This document shows, piece after piece, positions 1 to 8,503 of a DNA stretch of 64,000 nucleotides. Every line of letters begins with the position of its first letter. Within the stretch, counting starts at the first letter, position 1. Source of the DNA: Candidatus Heimdallarchaeota archaeon (GTDB taxonomy: Archaea > Asgardarchaeota > Heimdallarchaeia > Heimdallarchaeales > Heimdallarchaeaceae); the NCBI GenBank assembly GCA_030603365.1, contig JAUVXV010000015.1, positions 1 through 64,000 on the forward strand, read 5' to 3'. The notes under the pieces are model-generated. The model was not told the DNA's origin. It ran no database searches and saw nothing but the letters and a program-made list of their open reading frames with translations. Made by a program: the position numbers and the translations under genes.

Positions 1-165
1 GGTTGTCCCTCAGTAAACCTACCTTGAACCAGGGGGCCTAGCTAGCTCGGTGCTGATGCTCCACCAACTATCGCAGACCCAAATCTGCATAACTTCCCCT
101 CAACGCACGTGAGGGGACCCACTTAAACGACGGTTAGGCGCATTCTGGTAAGTTTAACCAAGTTT
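1..165 (-). ncRNA. GC-rich structured RNA candidate, cut by window edge (possibly SRP RNA)
   Basis: This non-coding block is far more GC-rich than its surroundings, which in an AT-rich archaeon usually marks a structured RNA. Two perfect hairpins are visible: GCAGA/TCTGC at 73-88 and CCCCTC/GAGGGG at 96-116. A weaker GGTT/AACC stem closes 1-19. On the minus strand a TATA-like TTAAATAT lies at 182-189, placing a start near 160, so the RNA would run leftwards out of the window. On that strand the 1-19 hairpin loosely resembles helix 6 of archaeal SRP RNA and lies at about the right distance from the 5' end. The diagnostic helix 8 would be outside the window, so the identity is a guess; strand and ends are inferred. 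Confidence 0.4.
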
Positions 166-230
166 CATAACGTGCGTGTCAATATTTAAGAAGATTGAAG
201 ATCATGAATAAGATTATCAGATATCTGAGA

Positions 231-1565
231 CTAAAATAGACACTTTGTAAGATTCACACTATAAGGGCATTCAGAGCAAAATGGTTCATTTCCCCAGCAA
301 TCAGAAGTATCTTCAGTTGCATAGAAGCAGTTATTACTCGAGAAACTACAATTTCCACAATAAGGAAAATTTTCATTCATCTTGCTTTTCTTTTCTCTAA
401 AGCTAGAATATTTTTGACTTTGCCAGATATCTAGAAAGGACGTCTCAGAGATATTTCCATACGAATAGAATGAAGAAAATCTTGAATGAGAATTTAAATA
501 AGAATCATGATTCCAGAGGTATTTGAAACATGGAACAACCTCCCCATCAGATCTTATAACCGATCCATTTTGATCATTGTAGGGACAACTTCTTTCTTCA
601 TAAACTGGCAAAATACTCGGTAAGATTAAATCTACTCCTTCTTTCTTTGCAATGATTTTGCATTTATCAAATATTTTCTGAAGGTCATTCAGTTTATTTC
701 TTTTATTGAATTCTTTTTGGTATAAGGAGATATTGAGAAGAACATTCTTAGCTTTTGCTCTTTTCACATATTCTTGATATTTCTCTGATACTGGCCTTTC
801 CTTAGGTTTCAATTTATCTTTAAATTGATAATAAGCCTTATAAGAATCTTGCAACTTTTCAGCAAATTTTTCTCTAGATACTCCTAAAACAATAGATTCC
901 CAATCGGAACCAACTTCATCTAAAATAGTTATAGCTTCAGTTGTTATCATGGAAAAAACAGTTTCGTTTTCGAAAGATTCGTTGAATGGATAAAGATGAC
1001 TCAAAGCTATGAAATCAACTTTCTTTGCAACGAATTTTTGTATTATTTCTCCTAGTTGCAGATAGTTTGAATCCATTATTACAGTCTCTATACCAATTCT
1101 AATATTACTTCGATACTTATGACTTAAACAATAATCAAGATTATTCTGAACTTGCTCTTCCTCAAGTGAATGCCCTACTTGATTCGGAATATTTTCATTC
1201 ACTGTTTCGCATGAAAAGATAATTTCATCAGCTAGTTTATTCTCTAAAATGTGATTAATTTTCTCAGAATCCAATAGAGAACCATTTGTAGTGAAAGTAA
1301 TTGAAGCAGAGGAAGGCAAATGAATCTTAGCAATCTCAAGAAACATTAAGAAATTTGGATGCATTAAAGGTTCTCCCAAACCATACAGAACCAATTTCTT
1401 TAGATGTGGAAACACTTCTTCAGCCAATTTCTGATACTCTTCTAGAGGAAAAAATAGTGCTTTTTCCTTTTGTTTCATAGTACTCAGACACATTGAGCAT
1501 GAGTAATTACATGCATTAGTTGGTTCAATCTGAAGTACATCTGGAATATCAGACAATATAATCAA
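231..1565 (-). CDS. Radical SAM/SPASM protein, probable AOR cofactor-modifying protein
   Basis: A radical SAM enzyme of 444 residues. The [4Fe-4S]/SAM motif C-x3-C-x2-C is at residues 19-26, followed by a GLGEP segment near 62 that matches the GGEP SAM-binding strand. The C-terminal part is a SPASM-type domain: a VPC Cys and a Cys-rich tail with seven cysteines in the last 40 residues, expected to bind auxiliary Fe-S clusters. It is divergent from an aldehyde ferredoxin oxidoreductase. In Pyrococcus a radical SAM 'cofactor-modifying protein' (cmo) adjoins aor, so a role in maturing the tungsten cofactor or enzyme is inferred. The start is TTG at 1565; TTTAAAT at about 1583-1590 on the same strand suggests a nearly leaderless transcript. 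Confidence 0.85.
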   Translation of the reverse strand: MIILSDIPDVLQIEPTNACNYSCSMCLSTMKQKEKALFFPLEEYQKLAEEVFPHLKKLVLYGLGEPLMHPNFLMFLEIAKIHLPSSASITFTTNGSLLDSEKINHILENKLADEIIFSCETVNENIPNQVGHSLEEEQVQNNLDYCLSHKYRSNIRIGIETVIMDSNYLQLGEIIQKFVAKKVDFIALSHLYPFNESFENETVFSMITTEAITILDEVGSDWESIVLGVSREKFAEKLQDSYKAYYQFKDKLKPKERPVSEKYQEYVKRAKAKNVLLNISLYQKEFNKRNKLNDLQKIFDKCKIIAKKEGVDLILPSILPVYEERSCPYNDQNGSVIRSDGEVVPCFKYLWNHDSYLNSHSRFSSFYSYGNISETSFLDIWQSQKYSSFREKKSKMNENFPYCGNCSFSSNNCFYATEDTSDCWGNEPFCSECPYSVNLTKCLF

Positions 1566-1669
1566 GATATGTTTAAGTCATTCATTTAAATAATTTCGCT
1601 CTTTTTTGAAGAAGATTTTTATTTGTATAAGTGGATATTTACTTGATTCACATAAATCCAGGTGAAAAA

Positions 1670-3505
1670 ATGGAAAATGGATATATGAACAAATGGTTGA
1701 AGATTAATCTCTCAACAAAGGAAATCTCTGATTTCAACTTTCCTGAAGAAATTCTTAGAAAATTCATTGGAGGAAAAGGAATAGCAACCCACTTTTTGTG
1801 GAATTATGCTTTAAAACTTGAAAAAAAGGGAATTAATATTAAAGATATGGATGCTTTGTCCCCCGAAAACGTTCTTGTTTTTGCAACCGGACCAATAACT
1901 GGTACAAGATCACCAAATAGTGGGAGACATCATGTAATGGCACTAAAATCTCCTCTCACGGGATCGATTGGATCCGGAAACTCTGGAGGTAAATGGGGTG
2001 CTAAACTCAAATTTGCAGGTTATGATGGAATAGTAGTTGCAGGAAAAGCAAACCTCCCAACATACCTTACAATTGTTAATGGAAATGCAGAACTTCATGA
2101 TGCTCAAGAAATCTGGGGTATGAACTCTTTAGATACATCTAACTGGCTCAAAGAAAAACATGAACTGAAAAGAGCTGGTATTTCATGTATTGGTCCGGCT
2201 GGAGAAAACCTTGTTCCTATGGCGGTAATTATGAACGAAGTACATAGAGCTGTAGGTAGAACTGGACTTGGAGCTGTAATGGGTTCTAAGTATTTTAAAG
2301 CTATACTAGTAGAAGGAGATGCTAAACCAAAGATTGCTAAACAAGCAGATTTTGATGATAAAGTTAAAGAACATGTTGAAAAACTCAAAGAAAATGGTGT
2401 CACTGGAGAAGGTTTACCAACATATGGTACAGCAGTTCTTGTTAACATAATAAATCAGAATGGACTATTACCAACTAAAAACTGGCAAACAGGTGTTAAT
2501 GAAAATGCAGAGCTTATTTCAGGTGAAACTCTCACAGATAAGTACTTAATCAATAAACATCCTTGTTGGGGTTGTGTAGTTGCTTGCGGACGAAAGTCTA
2601 AAGTTGAGGAAGGACCTTACAAACTAGCATATACTGAGGGTCCCGAGTATGAATCAATTTGGGCTCTTGGTGGTTCAACAAACATTAATGACATGGGAGC
2701 TGTTGTACGAGCGAATCATTATTGTGATCTCTATGGTATAGATCCAATTAGTGTTGGTTCCAGTATAGCTGCTGCTATGGAGCTAAATGAAAAAGGTTTC
2801 ATTCCTAAGGAAGACCTTCAGGGTATGGAAGTTGACTTTGGAAATGCAGATGCTGTAGTAGAACTAACATGGATGGCAGCTTTCAGACAAGGATTAGGAT
2901 ATTGGATTGGCGAAGGTTCAAAGAAGATGTGCCAACACTATGGTGCTCCTGATCTTTCAATGGAAGTGAAGGGTTTGGAAATGCCTGCATATGACCCTCG
3001 AGGTGCTAAAGGTATAGGTTTAAACTATGCCACTGCAAATAGAGGAGGATGTCATGTAACAGGTTACACAATTGCAGCTGAAATACTTGGAGATGTTGAT
3101 AGATTTACTACTGAAGGTAAAGCTGAACTAACTAAGATATTCCAAGATTTTACAAGCATAGTGAATTCTTCAGTAAATTGTCTTTTCCTAACATTTGCTT
3201 TAGGATTAGATGAGTATGCTGAGATGATAGGTCCAGTTACAGGATGGGATGTAGATACTGACGAGTTACTAAAAACAGGAGAGCGAATAACTAACCTTGA
3301 AAGAATGATAATTAACAAACTAGGATTCTCTGGCAAAGATGATACCCTACCTAAGAGGTTATTGGAAGAAAAAATGCCTGAAGGTCCATCTGAAGGTCAA
3401 ACTGTTGATCTTGAAACCATGAAACAAGAATATTATGAACTTCGAGGTTGGCATGATGGAGTTCCATCTCTTGAGAAACTTGAAGAACTAGGATTAACTC
3501 GATAA
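1670..3505 (+). CDS. aor: Tungsten-containing aldehyde ferredoxin oxidoreductase family protein
   Basis: Oxidises aldehydes to carboxylic acids with ferredoxin as acceptor, using a bis-pyranopterin tungsten cofactor and one [4Fe-4S] cluster. About 611 residues, normal for the family. Near the N-terminus are the glycine-rich pterin-binding segments (GPITGTRSPNSGR, then SIGSGNSGG). The cluster ligands are C-x2-C-x3-C at about 298-305 and a later Cys near 503. The frame is open from a GTG at 1631, but GGTGA at 1661-1665 lies 4 nt before ATG 1670, and that start gives the family-typical MxNGYxNKWLKINL opening. A T-rich tract follows the stop. The neighbours, a radical SAM protein and a MoaD-like carrier, suit a pterin enzyme. 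Which AOR paralogue (AOR, FOR, GAPOR, WOR) it is cannot be decided from the sequence. Confidence 0.93.
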   Translation: MENGYMNKWLKINLSTKEISDFNFPEEILRKFIGGKGIATHFLWNYALKLEKKGINIKDMDALSPENVLVFATGPITGTRSPNSGRHHVMALKSPLTGSIGSGNSGGKWGAKLKFAGYDGIVVAGKANLPTYLTIVNGNAELHDAQEIWGMNSLDTSNWLKEKHELKRAGISCIGPAGENLVPMAVIMNEVHRAVGRTGLGAVMGSKYFKAILVEGDAKPKIAKQADFDDKVKEHVEKLKENGVTGEGLPTYGTAVLVNIINQNGLLPTKNWQTGVNENAELISGETLTDKYLINKHPCWGCVVACGRKSKVEEGPYKLAYTEGPEYESIWALGGSTNINDMGAVVRANHYCDLYGIDPISVGSSIAAAMELNEKGFIPKEDLQGMEVDFGNADAVVELTWMAAFRQGLGYWIGEGSKKMCQHYGAPDLSMEVKGLEMPAYDPRGAKGIGLNYATANRGGCHVTGYTIAAEILGDVDRFTTEGKAELTKIFQDFTSIVNSSVNCLFLTFALGLDEYAEMIGPVTGWDVDTDELLKTGERITNLERMIINKLGFSGKDDTLPKRLLEEKMPEGPSEGQTVDLETMKQEYYELRGWHDGVPSLEKLEELGLTR

Positions 3506-3530
3506 TTTCCTTTTTTCTTTTCTTTTTCGT
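3506..3530 (+). terminator. T-rich terminator after AOR
   Basis: The 25 nt directly behind the AOR stop are almost all pyrimidine, with T runs of six, four and five. Archaeal RNA polymerase terminates at such T tracts. The following MoaD-like gene may still be reached by read-through. Confidence 0.45.
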
Positions 3531-3563
3531 TAGATTAATATTCTAATATGGGGAACTATGGTA

Positions 3564-3806
3564 ATGAGAGTATATATCAAGGTTTTTGCATCTTTAAGAA
3601 ACAAATATCCTGAAGTCAATGATTTGAATCCTATGGAAATGCATCTAGACAAGGGTATTTCATTAGCTGAATTAATATCTCTCTTAGATTTTAAGCAAGA
3701 AGAAGTTCAAATAGCTCTTGTAAATGGTTTGAAGAAATCACTAGATTTCAAGCTTGTAGAGGAAGAGGCAATTATTTCACTTTTTCCGCCTATAGGTGGT
3801 GGATAA
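3564..3806 (+). CDS. MoaD/ThiS-like sulfur carrier protein
   Basis: A small ubiquitin-fold protein of about 80 residues that ends in FPPIGGG, i.e. the C-terminal Gly-Gly that is adenylated and thiocarboxylated in MoaD and ThiS. It starts with the VYIKVFASLRNKY strand typical of MoaD. Its place behind the tungstoenzyme gene suggests that it supplies sulfur for the pyranopterin dithiolene. ATG codons occur at 3558 and 3564; GGGGA at 3550-3554 is better spaced from 3564. The last 30 bases overlap the 3' end of the convergent LVIVD gene. Confidence 0.85.
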   Translation: MRVYIKVFASLRNKYPEVNDLNPMEMHLDKGISLAELISLLDFKQEEVQIALVNGLKKSLDFKLVEEEAIISLFPPIGGG

Positions 3807-4895
3807 CTTATTGCTCGAAATTCTCTTTCTAAGACCTACCAAACAGAAAACAAAGAGTATCGAAAAAATCGTAAATCCATATCCTTCTTCTGTTGTTGCT
3901 AGACCATCAATCCTTAACACAAGTAATCCCACGTTATTTACTGTTTGATAAATAAGGTTATCTCTTATTTCTAGCTCTCCAGCTGATCCACCTGTAGTCA
4001 TATGAACTAATTCAACAGGAGTGGTTAAATTACTGACATCAAAAACATGTAAACCTGAGTAACCATTTCCAAGATAAAGAATATTATCTTTTACCTCTAA
4101 TGCAAAAGCTTCTCCTACTAAATCATGAGAGAGGATAAAACCTGGTTCTTCCATTATACTGAAATCAACAATTTTAATCCCATAGTAAGATGAAGCAAGA
4201 TAAACATAATCACCAAAGACATGGATATCGTAGCAAACACTACCCAGGTCAAAAGAACCTACTTCTGTAGGGTGTTCAGGATTGCTAAAATTTATAATTC
4301 TTATCCAGCTAGTTTCTGTTGCCCAATTCCAAGCTAATGTGTAAAGTAGAGAATTAGCAACAAAGAAATCATGATGGTTCCCACCAGTAAAGAAATAACT
4401 TAAATTCTGAGGTAATATTGGATTTGAAACATCCACAATGTCAAATCCTTGATCACTTCCAACAAAAAGATAATTATCTTGAACAGTTAAAGCTCCTACA
4501 GTTCCAGGTCTATATTCACTAATTTTGAAAGAATCTGCTGGATTACTGACATTAAATATTTGAACTCCATCTGTCCAAGCTGCTATATAAGCAATATTAT
4601 TAGAAACTTCAAAATAATGGGGTAGGTTTACAGAAAAATTGCCTACCTCGATGGGATTTGATGGAGTTGTGATATCTATAATATGAATTCTGTTAGCACT
4701 ATATTCACCTACATAAGCATAATTGTCATCTAAATCAACATCGAAGAGAATTCCTGAAATTTCTACTCTACTTATCTCCACAACAGTAATATCCCCATCA
4801 CTAGCATTTACAAGAGAAGGATAAATACAAATTAGAGAGATGATTATACAAATACTAAATCCTAGCTGAAATAACTTTTTTCGTTTAAGAATCAT
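3777..4895 (-). CDS. Secreted LVIVD-repeat beta-propeller protein, membrane anchored
   Basis: A 372-residue exported protein. Residues 1-30 form a signal peptide (a basic start, then a hydrophobic stretch ending near VNA). The body is a series of roughly 43-residue LVIVD repeats, visible as recurring V-x-G/D-N-x-x-Y-x-A and I-x-D-[IV]-[ST]-x-P segments, a family predicted to fold as a beta-propeller. A C-terminal hydrophobic helix (FTIFSILFVFCLVGLRKR) with a basic tail should hold it at the outer face of the membrane. Its ligand is unknown. A longer relative is encoded at 43013. The 3' end overlaps the convergent MoaD-like gene. Confidence 0.85.
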   Translation of the reverse strand: MILKRKKLFQLGFSICIIISLICIYPSLVNASDGDITVVEISRVEISGILFDVDLDDNYAYVGEYSANRIHIIDITTPSNPIEVGNFSVNLPHYFEVSNNIAYIAAWTDGVQIFNVSNPADSFKISEYRPGTVGALTVQDNYLFVGSDQGFDIVDVSNPILPQNLSYFFTGGNHHDFFVANSLLYTLAWNWATETSWIRIINFSNPEHPTEVGSFDLGSVCYDIHVFGDYVYLASSYYGIKIVDFSIMEEPGFILSHDLVGEAFALEVKDNILYLGNGYSGLHVFDVSNLTTPVELVHMTTGGSAGELEIRDNLIYQTVNNVGLLVLRIDGLATTEEGYGFTIFSILFVFCLVGLRKRISSNKLSTTYRRKK

Positions 4896-4950
4896 AAGAA
4901 AAATTATCCTTATACACTTATTAATCTACTTGGGGTCGGCTAAAATTCAC

Positions 4951-7371
4951 TTATATGAAGATGTTGTCCACATACTGAGTGATGATTAATCTTTCCTGAA
5001 AGCCTAAACTCTTCTCATCTTTATCAACAGAAACTAAATCTTCCCAAACTTGATTAGTACCATAAATAAGTTGAGAAAATTCATCGAGTTTCTTGATTCC
5101 TTGATATGATTTTCCAATGAATACATAACAGAAAATAAATCCTTCAATTTTCTTGATAAGATAGGTGTATTCATCATATAAGGTTCGTTCAATATAACCA
5201 ATTCGAGTACTCTGATGTATTCGCTCCAGTATGTTTGATGATACTTTCTGGATTAAATCTGGATCTAAATCAGGTTCAAACTGCTCGAGATAGAGTACAA
5301 CGCCTGTTTCAGAAAAAATGAATATAAGAGAGGATTCTTCATCCTCAAACTCAGCTTCAGAAAATACTAAACCTTTTCCCCTAACCATTTCTTCCATCAC
5401 TGATTCAATGTGAGTAAGTTCCATTCTTTCTGCAACACTGGGCAATTGCATAGTAAATTTCTCCCACAGATCTAGTTGCTCAAGAAGTTGATCATGATTA
5501 TCTGATATCTTTCTAGCTAATGTGTGGTAGCCTTTTCCTTCTGCCATTATTTGAGCACTGTTAAACAATCTTCTAGCTTTTGCTACATCAAGTTCAATCA
5601 GAGCAATTTGTGATTCTAACCATATCGATTGAATAAGTAGAGGATATGCTAACTCAGCTGTTCCTTCTTGGTGGAGTTTTTTAACATGATACTTGAGTTC
5701 CTCAAGAAAATCCATCTCTTCAGTTATTCTAAGTTCTGTAAGTAAGTTTTCACATAAATTCAGTATTGCTGATAAAACAATCTTATGTTCTATTTCCTTT
5801 TCACTAATGATTGATTCCAACAGCTCTTTTGCTTTCTTTCTGTTGTCTGAATCTTCTTCTTTATTCAAAACAAGTGCAGTTGATAAACGAAGAGTAATTT
5901 CGATATCCTTAGAATCTTGATCTTTACCCAAAGTATTCAGTGTTTCTAGATATTCCTTTGCTTTTTCTATTTCTCCCATATCTAGATAACAACTAATAAG
6001 TTTGAACGCAGTATAAACATGTAAAGCCTTGTATTCATTTCTTATGGCAATTTCTTCACTGCTATGATAATACTTCAGAGCAAGTTTATTGTCTCCCTTT
6101 AACTGATAGATTTCACCTACTTGATTTTGGGTATCACAAACACTCGCAAGTCTTTGAATACCCTCGTAATATTCTAAACAAAGTAAATAATTTGTTAGAC
6201 CATTATCTAAATCTCCTTTGAGGTGCAGAATGTTAGCTAGTCTTCCTCTAGACCAAGCAAGATTCTCAGGAATATTCTTGGTACTATAGAACTCAACTGC
6301 GGACTCAGCAAATTTTAGTGCTCGATTATATTCCCCTTTTGCAACATAAATTCCTGTCAAGGAAAATTGAATTAAATAATAGGGTCTTTCAAAATCTAAT
6401 TCTTTAGCAATAGCTAATGCTTCATATAAGTAAGTTGAAGCTCGCTCATACTCCATCCTTCGAGAATAAACTTGACCTAAGTTGAAAAGATAGGTGGTTA
6501 AACCAAACTTATCTCCAATTTCTTTACTAATGTTCATAGCCATCTCAAAGTGTTCAATTCCTAAATTTTTCTCATCTTTATTGAAATTCATGATAGCCAG
6601 AGAGTTATGAATTTTGGACAAAACATTTTTTGCATTGAGTTCTTCGGCCATTTTCTTAGCTTCTTCGAAATGAGTCATCTTCTGCTCAGGTTCTGTGTTT
6701 GGTAAGTAAAGACCAATCTGAAAAGTTGTTAATGTTGCTTCAAATTGGTTTGAAGTTTTCTGCCAGATTGTATGAGCCTCCTCAGCACACTTTAGTGCTT
6801 CTTCTACGTGCCCAACCTCACAATGAATAGTTGCTAACTGTTCTAACGATCTTCCTTTACCATACTCATAGTTAAAATCTTCACTAAGTTTAAGACCCAA
6901 GGCAGCTGTTTCATATGTCTCATCTATGAATCCAAAAAGTAATTTCTGTAATTGAGTTTTAATAATCAGAAGATTTACTCTCTTAATCGTAACTTCAGTT
7001 GAATCCTTATCAACAATATCTTCAAAAAATTCTTCAGCTTCTTTAATAATTCGTAAGCCCTCATTAGCATTGCCCATATAGAGAAGATTCTCAGAAGAAA
7101 TACACAAGTAATCTAATTTCTGTAAGGGAGAACCAGTGATGGTTATCTCACTACTGATTTCATCTAGAAGACTAATTGCTTGGAAATATTGATCTGTTTT
7201 AACGAGCGCTTTACACTTTAATAGATTATAAATTACTTTGACCTCTTTAGAAATCATTCTTGAGGATAAAACAGAATTTATTGATTCTAAAGCTAGTCTC
7301 CCCTGTCCTTTAAGTATAAGTTCTTCCAGTTGAGAAGGTGTTTCAGTTCTAGAACTAGACACTTTAATCAC
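4951..7371 (-). CDS. Large TPR-repeat protein
   Basis: An 806-residue soluble protein with no signal peptide or membrane segment. From about residue 20 to 640 it consists of tetratricopeptide helices, seen as recurring [LY]-x2-A-L-x6-[DE] and AL-[KR]-[YF]-A-E patterns, with typical TPR pairs around residues 190-460. The last 170 residues lack clear repeats and may be a separate C-terminal domain. No catalytic motif was recognised, so a scaffold or protein-binding role is inferred. It is 55 nt upstream of the LVIVD gene on the same strand and may be cotranscribed with it. Confidence 0.85.
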   Translation of the reverse strand: MIKVSSSRTETPSQLEELILKGQGRLALESINSVLSSRMISKEVKVIYNLLKCKALVKTDQYFQAISLLDEISSEITITGSPLQKLDYLCISSENLLYMGNANEGLRIIKEAEEFFEDIVDKDSTEVTIKRVNLLIIKTQLQKLLFGFIDETYETAALGLKLSEDFNYEYGKGRSLEQLATIHCEVGHVEEALKCAEEAHTIWQKTSNQFEATLTTFQIGLYLPNTEPEQKMTHFEEAKKMAEELNAKNVLSKIHNSLAIMNFNKDEKNLGIEHFEMAMNISKEIGDKFGLTTYLFNLGQVYSRRMEYERASTYLYEALAIAKELDFERPYYLIQFSLTGIYVAKGEYNRALKFAESAVEFYSTKNIPENLAWSRGRLANILHLKGDLDNGLTNYLLCLEYYEGIQRLASVCDTQNQVGEIYQLKGDNKLALKYYHSSEEIAIRNEYKALHVYTAFKLISCYLDMGEIEKAKEYLETLNTLGKDQDSKDIEITLRLSTALVLNKEEDSDNRKKAKELLESIISEKEIEHKIVLSAILNLCENLLTELRITEEMDFLEELKYHVKKLHQEGTAELAYPLLIQSIWLESQIALIELDVAKARRLFNSAQIMAEGKGYHTLARKISDNHDQLLEQLDLWEKFTMQLPSVAERMELTHIESVMEEMVRGKGLVFSEAEFEDEESSLIFIFSETGVVLYLEQFEPDLDPDLIQKVSSNILERIHQSTRIGYIERTLYDEYTYLIKKIEGFIFCYVFIGKSYQGIKKLDEFSQLIYGTNQVWEDLVSVDKDEKSLGFQERLIITQYVDNIFI

Positions 7372-7486
7372 TCACAGAATCAATACAAACAATTAGTCTT
7401 CTGATTTATAATCATTTCCCAATTTGTTCATAAATCTGGGTTAAAAGAGAGAATAACCTAATATTTCAGTAAATTCTCATGATAAA

Positions 7487-7494
7487 TTTTTATA
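7487..7494 (+). promoter_or_regulatory. TATA box of the SDR gene
   Basis: TTTTTATA centred about 26 nt before ATG 7516, with no Shine-Dalgarno sequence between. This spacing predicts a leaderless mRNA that starts at the initiation codon. Confidence 0.5.
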
Positions 7495-7515
7495 GGATTA
7501 TGTTAATACAAATTT

Positions 7516-8424
7516 ATGTCTGAAGAGATTATTAAAGGTCCTGTTCTTATAACTGGAGCCAATACAGGTATTGGAAGGAAGACACTGGAATTATTAACAA
7601 GCAAAGGAATTGAAGTCTATGCTTGTGCTAGAAAAGAAAAGGATCTAAAGGAACTAGATGGTCTAACCAATACAACTGCAATTAAGCTTGATGTTACAAA
7701 GAAAGAGGAAATTAAACAGGCAGTTCAACAAGTAAAAGAACTTGGTAAAGGTCTTTATGGTCTTGTTAACAACGCAGGAATTGCAAACGTAGGACAAATT
7801 TTCACTCATTCTGAAGAGGCTATGTACGAGATGTTTGACATCAATGTTTTTGGAATACATAGAGTAACTACTGCTATGCTGCCTTTTCTGTTTGAATCTA
7901 AGGGACGCATAGTTAACATCAGTTCAATTAGTGGAATTTTAACAGCTTCATTCTTCGGTTTATATAGTATGGGAAAACACGCAGTAGAAGCTTATTCTGA
8001 CGCATTATATGTTAATCTCAAAGACGCAGGTATTGAAGTTAGTATCATTGAACCAGGTAATTTCAAATCAGAGATTGGAATGAGCATGTATACTAAAAGG
8101 TTAGATGAGAAGAAAGATTTGAGGATACTTATGACTGATGAACAAAGAGAAATGCAACTCAAAGAAATGAAAGAAAATTTCGCAAGTCCAGAACCATATC
8201 CTGAACCAGATGATGTCGCTGAAGCTATCTTCGATGCTCTCAACTCAGAAATGCCCAAATCACGTTATCTAGTAACCAGCAATCAAGAAGAAACAAACTG
8301 GGTGATTAAGAGAATGCTTTTTGAAATGTGTCAAATGAATTCAAATCACAAATATAGTTACAGCAGAGAAGAAATTATAGAAATACTTGATCAAGTCATG
8401 CATGAGAAGGAATTCGAATTCTGA
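7516..8424 (+). CDS. Short-chain dehydrogenase/reductase (SDR)
   Basis: A 302-residue NAD(P)-dependent oxidoreductase of the classical SDR type. The cofactor motif TGANTGIG is at 13-20, NNAG at 85-88, serines at 136-139, and the catalytic Y-x3-K at 150-154 (YSMGK). The length is slightly above the usual 250 because of a C-terminal extension. The substrate cannot be read from the sequence. It has its own TATA box and appears leaderless. Confidence 0.92.
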   Translation: MSEEIIKGPVLITGANTGIGRKTLELLTSKGIEVYACARKEKDLKELDGLTNTTAIKLDVTKKEEIKQAVQQVKELGKGLYGLVNNAGIANVGQIFTHSEEAMYEMFDINVFGIHRVTTAMLPFLFESKGRIVNISSISGILTASFFGLYSMGKHAVEAYSDALYVNLKDAGIEVSIIEPGNFKSEIGMSMYTKRLDEKKDLRILMTDEQREMQLKEMKENFASPEPYPEPDDVAEAIFDALNSEMPKSRYLVTSNQEETNWVIKRMLFEMCQMNSNHKYSYSREEIIEILDQVMHEKEFEF

Positions 8425-8503
8425 GAACAATAGATTTTGAGGTTATTTCATGTTTTTTCAATAAGATTTTTATTAATTCTATTGAAATGACCTTTAGATT
8501 TGT

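Noticed and set aside
1631..1669. GTG at 1631 as start of AOR
   Set aside because: The 13 extra residues are not family-like, and GGTGA directly precedes ATG 1670.
2104..2448. Minus-strand open frame of 114 codons inside AOR
   Set aside because: Fully antisense to a well-recognised enzyme; a composition artefact.
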